A DNA stretch of 36,550 nucleotides from Palsa-459 sp035937595 (GTDB taxonomy: Bacteria; Actinomycetota; Acidimicrobiia; Acidimicrobiales; RAAP-2): assembly GCA_035937595.1 (NCBI GenBank), contig DASZHS010000019.1:1-36550 (forward strand), given 5' to 3'. Under the pieces are notes generated by a model. The model had not been told where the DNA came from and did no database searches. It saw nothing but the letters and a program-made list of their open reading frames with translations. Shown piece after piece: positions 29,913 through 36,550 of the stretch. The position numbers and the translations under genes were made by a program. Every line of letters begins with the position of its first letter. Positions within the stretch are counted from its first letter, which is position 1.

Positions 29913-30407
29913 CTAGGCGACCCCGGTCCCCTGCAGCGCCTCGAGCCGCAGCTCCGCCCGCGCGAGGTCGTGCTCGGCGACCTCGCGCTCGGCGATCGCC
30001 GCCTCCTCGTCGCGGGAGCTGAGCGCGGCGAGCCGTGCGGTCGCCGCGTCCCTGGCGGCCCCGGCCCGGGCCCCGTCGATCGCCGCGACCGGCTCTGCGA
30101 CGCCGGCGAGCAGCGTCACCCGCGTCGAGCGCTCCTCGGCGGACGCGTCCTCGAGGAGCCCGACGACCGCGCCCGGGGCCGTCGCCACCTGGACGAACCC
30201 GCCGTGGACGGCGAACGCCTCGGTCGTCCCGTCGGGCTGCTCGATCCGGACGACGAAGGGCACGACGTCGCCGACGAGCGGGGTGTGCCCGGCGAGCACG
30301 GTGAGGTCGCCCTCCGAGGTGCGCAGCGTCACCCCGGACGCAGGGCCCGCGAAGAGCGACGACTCCGGGGTGACGAGCTCGGCACCGAACGTGCTCCCGT
30401 CGCTCAT
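29913..30407 (-). CDS. atpC: ATP synthase F1 subunit epsilon
   Basis: 164 aa. N-terminal beta-sandwich with the family motifs TPESSLFAG and LTVLAGHTPLVGDV, then a long helical hairpin (SSRDEEAAIAEREVAEHDLARAE). Rotor-stalk subunit; the C-terminal helices can restrain ATP hydrolysis. It is longer than the roughly 135-140 residues of E. coli because of an Ala-rich C-terminal part. ATG 30407 directly follows the atpD stop. Last gene of the operon. Confidence 0.95.
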   Translation of the reverse strand: MSDGSTFGAELVTPESSLFAGPASGVTLRTSEGDLTVLAGHTPLVGDVVPFVVRIEQPDGTTEAFAVHGGFVQVATAPGAVVGLLEDASAEERSTRVTLLAGVAEPVAAIDGARAGAARDAATARLAALSSRDEEAAIAEREVAEHDLARAELRLEALQGTGVA

Positions 30408-31828
<1,421 letters not shown>

Positions 31829-31832
<4 letters not shown>

Positions 31833-32734
31833 GCATGCTCCTTTTCGGTGCGCAGCGCCTCGGCGCCGCCCACGATCTCCATGATCTCGGTCGTGATCGC
31901 GTCCTGGCGCGCCCGGTTCACCTCGCGGGTGAGCAGGCGGACCAGCTCGTCGGCGTTCTCCGTCGCGGCGGCCATCGCGCGCTGCTGGAGCGTGTGGAAG
32001 GCCGCGGCCCCCTCGAGGAGCGCCGAGAAGATCTCGGACTCGAGGGCGGCGGGCGCGAGCTCTTCGAGGAGCGGCTCGGCGTCGGGCTCGAACTCGGTGT
32101 AGCCCTCCGCGCCCCGGCGCTCGCTGTCGAGCGCCGCCTCGTCCGGCGCGGGCAGGGGCAGCAGCTGGCGGGTCTCGGCGACCTGGCGCGCCGCGGACTG
32201 GTAGCGCATCGAGGTGAGGAGCACCTGATCGACCGTCTCGTGGGCGAACCCCGCGCCCGCGACGGCGGCGACCTGCCTCGCGTCGGCGAAGGTCGGGCGG
32301 TCGGAGAACCCCTGGAAGCTGTGCGCGACCTCGATCCCGCGGAACGCGAGGTAGCTGACCGACTTCTTGCCGACGGCGATCACCGTCGCCTCGGCGCCGT
32401 CGGCGCGCAGCCGCGCGAGCTCGTGCTCGGCCGCGCGCAGGACCGACGAGTTGTAGGGGCCGGACAGGCCGCGGTCGCCGACGAGGACCACGAGGACCGC
32501 GCGGCGCACCTGGGCGGGGACGCCGAGCAGCTTGGCCGCGGCGGCCGGGTCGCCGGCCGCGGCCTCCACGATGATCCTCGCCATGCCCTCGCGGTAGGGG
32601 CGGTTGGCGGTGATGCGGGCCTGGGCGCGGTGGATCTGGGACGCGGCGATGAGCTCCATTGCCTTGGTGATCTTGCGCGTCGAGCGCACGCTGCGGATCC
32701 GCCGTCGGAGCTCGCGCTCCTTGCCACCTGCCAT
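31829..32734 (-). CDS. atpG: ATP synthase F1 subunit gamma
   Basis: 301 aa rotor shaft. N-terminal coiled-coil strand RIRSVRSTRKITKAMELIA, GDRGLSGPYNSSVLR in the Rossmann-like middle, and C-terminal ENADELVRLLTREVNRARQ. The segment between about 200 and 240 has an acidic stretch (SERRGAEGYTEFEPDAEPLLEEL), a place where actinobacterial gammas carry a loop insertion. Overlaps atpD by 4 nt; 8 nt after atpA. Confidence 0.97.
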
Positions 32735-32742
32735 TCGAGCCC

Positions 32743-34260
32743 CTAGACGGCGGCGTCGAAGCCGGCGAGGAAGGTCGTGAGCGCGGCGTCGAGCGCGTCG
32801 GTCTCCGGCAGGTTGCCGGTGTCGCGGATCTGGCTCAGAAGCTCGGGGTGCTGGGCGCGGAAGAACGCGAGCAGCTCGGTCTCGAAGCGCCGCACCTCGC
32901 TCACCGGGACCGTGTCGACCCAGCCGCGGGTCGCCGCGTAGATCACGATGACCTGCTCGTCGACGGGCACCGGCGCGTTGAGCGGCTGCTTCAAAAGCTC
33001 GACGAGCCGGTAGCCACGGTCGAGCTGGGCCTGCGAGGCGCGGTCGAGCTCGGAGCCGAACGTGGCGAAGCTCTCGAGGTCGCGGAACTGCGCGAGGTCG
33101 ATCTTGAGGGACCCGTTGACGGCCCGCATGGCCTTGATCGTCGCGGCGTTGCCGACACGCGAGACCGAGTTGCCCACGTCGATCGCCGGGCGCACCCCGG
33201 AGTAGAAGAGGTCGGACTGCAAGAAGACCTGGCCGTCGGTGATCGAGATCACGTTGGTCGGGATGTACGCCGAGATGTCGCCGGCCTTGGTCTCGATGAT
33301 CGGGAGGGCGGTGAGCGAGCCGCCGCCGAGCGCGTCGGACAGCTTCGCCGCGCGCTCGAGGAGCCGGCTGTGCAGGTAGAAGACGTCGCCCGGGTACGCC
33401 TCGCGGCCCGGCGGGCGCCGCAACAGCAGCGAGATCTGCCGGTAGGCCTCGGCCTGCTTCGAGAGGTCGTCGTAGACGATGAGGGCGTGCTCGCCGTGCT
33501 CCATCCAGTGCTGGCCCATGGCGCAGCCCGCGTAGGGCGCGAGGTACTTGAACGGCGCGGGGTCCCCCGCCGAGGCGAGGACGACGACCGTGTACTCGAA
33601 GGCCCCGAACTCCTCGAGGATCCGCACGGTCTGGGCGACCGAGCTGTTCTTCTGGCCGACGGCGACGTAGATGCACTTCACGCCCTGGCCCTTCTGGTTC
33701 AGGATCGTGTCGATCGCGACGGTCGTCTTGCCCGTCTTGCGGTCCCCGATGAGCAGCTCGCGCTGGCCACGCCCGATGGGCGTCATCGCGTCGATCGCCT
33801 TGATGCCGGTCTGCAGGGGCTCGGAGACCGGCTGGCGGCCCGTGATGCCGGGGGCCTGGACCTCCATGCGGCGCGTCTCGGTGGTCGCCACGGTGCCCTT
33901 GCCGTCGAGCGGCTCGCCGAGCGCGTTCACGACCCGGCCGAGCAGGGCGTCGCCGACGGGGATGGACAGGATCCGGCCCGTGGCCCGTACGACCTGCTCC
34001 TCTTCGAGGTGGTCGACGCTGCCCAGCACGACCGCCCCGATCGACTCCTCGTCGAGGTTCATCGCGAGCCCGACGGTGCCGTCCTCGAACTCCAGCAGCT
34101 CGTTGACCGCCACGCGGGGCAGCCCCGAGACCCTGGCGATGCCGTCGCCGACCTCGATGATGCGGCCGATCTGCTCGGCGCCGACCTCGGGCGAGTACTC
34201 GTCGACGTGGCGCTTGAGCGCCTCGGTGATCTCCGACGCGGTGATCGTCAGCTCGGGCAT
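32743..34260 (-). CDS. atpA: ATP synthase F1 subunit alpha
   Basis: 505 aa regulatory nucleotide-binding subunit. Walker A GDRKTGKT, VAVGQKNSSVAQ, LIVYDDLSKQA, and Arg finger region NSVSRVG. ATG 34260 is preceded by AAGGAG and overlaps the atpH stop by one base (TGATG). It does not show the long C-terminal extension of mycobacterial alpha; it ends TFLAGFDAAV. Confidence 0.99.
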   Translation of the reverse strand: MPELTITASEITEALKRHVDEYSPEVGAEQIGRIIEVGDGIARVSGLPRVAVNELLEFEDGTVGLAMNLDEESIGAVVLGSVDHLEEEQVVRATGRILSIPVGDALLGRVVNALGEPLDGKGTVATTETRRMEVQAPGITGRQPVSEPLQTGIKAIDAMTPIGRGQRELLIGDRKTGKTTVAIDTILNQKGQGVKCIYVAVGQKNSSVAQTVRILEEFGAFEYTVVVLASAGDPAPFKYLAPYAGCAMGQHWMEHGEHALIVYDDLSKQAEAYRQISLLLRRPPGREAYPGDVFYLHSRLLERAAKLSDALGGGSLTALPIIETKAGDISAYIPTNVISITDGQVFLQSDLFYSGVRPAIDVGNSVSRVGNAATIKAMRAVNGSLKIDLAQFRDLESFATFGSELDRASQAQLDRGYRLVELLKQPLNAPVPVDEQVIVIYAATRGWVDTVPVSEVRRFETELLAFFRAQHPELLSQIRDTGNLPETDALDAALTTFLAGFDAAV

Positions 34261-35189
34261 CAGCTCGCTCCTTGGGTTGCGGTCGTCGTGTCGAAGGTGC
34301 GCGTCGCACCGGGCTCCGCGGTGAGGTGCTCGCGGAATGCGTCGAGGCGGCCCCTGGCGGTCGCGTCCACGCGGAGGTCGCCCACCTCGACCAGCACGCC
34401 GCCGAGGAGGTCGGCCCGCAGGGCCACCTCGAGCTCGACGGGCCGCCCGACGAGGGAGCGCAGGGTGTCGGCGAGCCGCTCGCGCGTCGCGTCGTCGATC
34501 GCCCGGGCGGAGGTCACGCGCGCGACGCGCCACCCGCGCTCCTCGGCCACGGCGTCGACGAGCCAGTCGAGCGTGCCCAGGAGGTCGCGCGGCCGGCCGC
34601 CCTCGACCGCGTAGACGGCGAGGCGCACGGTGACCGGGCTGGCGCGGCCCGAGAGCAGGTCCGTGACGAGCCGGGTGCGCTCGTCGGCGGGCAGGTCGCG
34701 GTTCGTGAGCGCGTTGCGCAGGGGCGCGCTCGCCTCGATCGCCCGCGCCCAGTGGAAGAGGTCGTCCTCGACGCCGTCGAGGGTGGCGACGGTCTCGTCC
34801 TCGAAGACCGCGGCCGCGTACCCGCCGACGCGGCGGCGCGACGCGCCCACCGAGAGCGCCGGCTCGTCGAGGTCCGCGTCGTCGGCGACGGCTCGCGCGC
34901 GCAGCGCGGCCTCGGCGATCGAGGCGGGGACGTCCTGGGCGGGCGCCGAGAACGCGGCGTAGGCGGCGATCCGCACGGCCGGCACCGAGAGCTTGGCGTC
35001 GAGCAGGTCCGCGACGACGGCGCGCCGCGGGCCCGGTGCGATCGAGGTGTCGGTCAGCGCGGCGCGCAGGGCGGGGTCCGAGGACACCGCGACCTCGAGG
35101 GCGGCGAGCTCGCCGGCGACCTGGCGGCGCGCGGTGGCGTCGAGGCCGCCGAGGACCGCGGCCTCGTACCCCATGAGTGACGGGTTCAT
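34260..35189 (-). CDS. atpH: ATP synthase F1 subunit delta, two N-domains
   Basis: 309 aa, against about 175-180 in E. coli. The N-terminal helical OSCP/delta domain appears twice: residues about 1-95 (GYEAAVL...RRQVAGELAALE...ALRAALTD...VRIAAYAAF) and about 118-215 (VGGYAAAVF...LFHWARAIEAS..LRNALTN...VRLAVYAVE). The standard C-domain follows (DATRERLADTLRSLVGRPVELEVALRADLLGGVLVEVGD). Streptomyces deltas of about 270 aa, as I recall, have the same extended plan, so this is probably lineage-typical. It links b to the crown of alpha/beta. ATGA overlap with atpF. Confidence 0.9.
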   Translation of the reverse strand: MNPSLMGYEAAVLGGLDATARRQVAGELAALEVAVSSDPALRAALTDTSIAPGPRRAVVADLLDAKLSVPAVRIAAYAAFSAPAQDVPASIAEAALRARAVADDADLDEPALSVGASRRRVGGYAAAVFEDETVATLDGVEDDLFHWARAIEASAPLRNALTNRDLPADERTRLVTDLLSGRASPVTVRLAVYAVEGGRPRDLLGTLDWLVDAVAEERGWRVARVTSARAIDDATRERLADTLRSLVGRPVELEVALRADLLGGVLVEVGDLRVDATARGRLDAFREHLTAEPGATRTFDTTTATQGAS

Positions 35190-35716
35190 CGGGGCTGTCC
35201 GGCGGCCCTTCGAGACTCCTCGGCGAGCGCCGCGATCGCCTCGTCGATGAGGTCGCGGTGCGACTCGGCGTTGATCTCGCGGCCGACCACCTTGCTCACG
35301 ACCTCGATCACGACCTCGCCCAGCCGCGCGGCGGCCTCGTCCACGGCGCGCTGGCGCGCGAGCTGCACGTCGGCGGCGGCGGCGGCCACGATCCGGTCGT
35401 ACTCGGCCTGCGCGCGGGCCGTGGCGTCCGCGCGGAGCTGGTCGGCCGTCTGCTGTGCCATCGCCACGATCTCGCGCGCCTGGACCCGCGCCTCCTCGAG
35501 GACGTGGTGCCGCTCGTCGTCCGCCGCCTCGGCGTCCAGGCGGGCCCGCTCGGCCGCCTCGAGGGACGCGCGGACCTGCTCTTGGCGCGCGGCCATCGCC
35601 TTGGTGAGGGGCGGGAGCAGCCACTTCGAGAACGCGACGATGAGGATGATCGTGACGGCGAGTTCGACGAAGAACGTGCCGTTCGGCAACAAGAAGACGG
35701 ACGTGCCTGTGGTCAT
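35186..35716 (-). CDS. atpF: ATP synthase Fo subunit b
   Basis: 176 aa peripheral stalk: one N-terminal membrane helix (residues 14-34, FFVELAVTIILIVAFSKWLL) and a long Ala/Glu/Arg-rich coiled coil (ARQEQVRASLEAAERARL onward). Only one b-type gene is present and it is not fused to delta, unlike mycobacteria, so b is expected as a homodimer. Overlaps atpH by 4 nt. Confidence 0.96.
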   Translation of the reverse strand: MTTGTSVFLLPNGTFFVELAVTIILIVAFSKWLLPPLTKAMAARQEQVRASLEAAERARLDAEAADDERHHVLEEARVQAREIVAMAQQTADQLRADATARAQAEYDRIVAAAAADVQLARQRAVDEAAARLGEVVIEVVSKVVGREINAESHRDLIDEAIAALAEESRRAAGQPR

Positions 35717-35770
35717 CTGGCTCTTTCGGTCTGGTCGCCTCGCGGCGAGCCTGCGGATCGTGGGGTGTGG

Positions 35771-36034
35771 CTACTGCTTCTTGAACACATAGATGAACAC
35801 CACCATGAAGAGGAGGTTGATGAAGTACATGGCCTCCACGAGCCCCACCGTCAAGAAGAAGTACTGCCGGGCCTTGCCCTCGACCTCGGGCTGGCGTGCG
35901 ATCGCGGCGATCGTCTGGGAGCCCGCGAGCCCGTCGCCGACCGCTGCGCCGATGGCGCCGCCACCGAGGGCGAGGCCACCGCCGATCAGCGCGCCTGCCG
36001 TGCGAAGTCCCTGCTCAACGCTGTCTGTTGCCAT
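35771..36034 (-). CDS. atpE: ATP synthase Fo subunit c
   Basis: 87 aa hairpin of two membrane helices. Glycine-rich helix 1 (ALIGGGLALGGGAIGAAVGDG), polar loop ARQPE at 46-50, and the ion-carrying Glu67 in VGLVEAMYF in helix 2. No Na+-binding Gln/Ser-Thr ligand set is apparent, so protons are the likely ion. ATG 36034 follows AAGAAAGG. 31 nt after atpB, 54 nt before atpF. Confidence 0.97.
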   Translation of the reverse strand: MATDSVEQGLRTAGALIGGGLALGGGAIGAAVGDGLAGSQTIAAIARQPEVEGKARQYFFLTVGLVEAMYFINLLFMVVFIYVFKKQ

Positions 36035-36065
36035 TGGGTCTGTGCCTTTCTTGTAGGTGGTGCGG

Positions 36066-36550
36066 TCAGTGCGACTCGGTGCTCGTGGACATGCCGATGT
36101 ACATGATGGTGAGCAGCGCGAAGATCAGGGCCTGGATGGCCCCGATGAAGATCGTGTCGAAGGGCCGCCAGACGAGGGAGACCAAGAACAGCGCCACCTG
36201 TCCCCCGATCTGGCCGGCCAGCTTCGTCCCGACCACGGCGATCACGACGATGAGCAGCCCGCCCGCGAAGATGTTGCCGAAGAGCCGGAACGTGAGCGTG
36301 ATCGGCTTCGTGATCTCCTCGATGATGTTGATCGGCGTCATGATCACGAGCGGCTTGGTGTAGTGCTTGAAGTACCCGCCGAAGCCGCGCTTCTTGAACG
36401 CGAGGTACTGGCAGTAGACGAAGACCGTGAGCGCCATCGCGAGCGGGAGGTTCACGTCGGAGGTGGGCGCGGGCAGGATGTCCTGGGTCACGCCGACCTG
36501 GAAGGTCGAGGGGACGAACTCCAGCCAGTTGCACACGAGGATGAAGAAGA
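36066..36550 (-). CDS. atpB: ATP synthase Fo subunit a, 5' end beyond the window
   Basis: The 3' portion (about 160 codons) of the proton-channel subunit. It shows NIIEEITKPITLTFRLFGNIFAGGLL with the essential Arg facing the c-ring, and the last helix GAIQALIFALLTIMYIG with the conserved Gln. The reading frame is open to the window edge (FFILVCNWLEF), so the start lies outside. First visible gene of the atpBEFHAGDC operon. Confidence 0.97.
   Translation of the reverse strand, partial: FFILVCNWLEFVPSTFQVGVTQDILPAPTSDVNLPLAMALTVFVYCQYLAFKKRGFGGYFKHYTKPLVIMTPINIIEEITKPITLTFRLFGNIFAGGLLIVVIAVVGTKLAGQIGGQVALFLVSLVWRPFDTIFIGAIQALIFALLTIMYIGMSTSTESH

Overview
The window is about 36.5 kb of very GC-rich chromosome with tightly packed, often overlapping genes and no mobile element, rRNA or CRISPR array. 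It suggests an actinobacterium. The evidence is a pre-mycofactocin synthase (MftD), Mca/MshB-like PIG-L deacetylases, a SepX/GlpR-type divisome protein, a long two-domain ATP synthase delta subunit, MurA with Asp in place of the fosfomycin-target Cys, GTG as a favoured start, and at least ten genes whose -10 box (TANNNT) lies 6-7 nt before the start codon, so their mRNAs are probably leaderless. A deep lineage such as Acidimicrobiia is my guess, not something the sequence proves.

Layout. 1-4151 (minus): deoxynucleoside salvage, in the order animal-type deoC, an active aldehyde dehydrogenase, a half-length ALDH without catalytic Cys (together resembling a split ALDH16), then purine nucleoside phosphorylase, which runs off the window. 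4220-7463 (plus): ychF, a GNAT acetyltransferase and ahcY. 7517-11547 (minus): two tandem PIG-L deacetylases, a PRC/MgtE_N/CBS protein without a membrane domain, and threonine aldolase. 11625-13866 (plus): hotdog thioesterase, FabH and a nucleotidyltransferase. 13867-14330 has no protein gene; its minus strand folds into a chain of GNRA-capped hairpins inside longer-range stems and is the best candidate for an undescribed element (a structured RNA).

14331-20669 is a cell-envelope island: GT2 glycosyltransferase, a one-pass membrane protein, a membrane acyltransferase without its usual fused SGNH domain, and three stand-alone secreted SGNH paralogues, one lacking the catalytic Asp. Then come mftD, tRNA-Ala(CGC), the SepX-like protein, and the sulfur assimilation genes cysH and cysDN, which diverge from a shared palindromic -10. 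25998-28689 (minus) is murA-meaB-small membrane protein, joined by 4-nt overlaps. It is followed by glpX (plus) and the F1Fo ATP synthase operon atpBEFHAGDC (minus), with atpB cut by the window end.

Most of the window is core metabolism: nucleoside carbon recovery, the methyl cycle, sulfate activation and reduction to sulfite, gluconeogenesis, peptidoglycan precursor synthesis and ATP synthesis. The accessory part is the envelope island with the adjoining RNA candidate.
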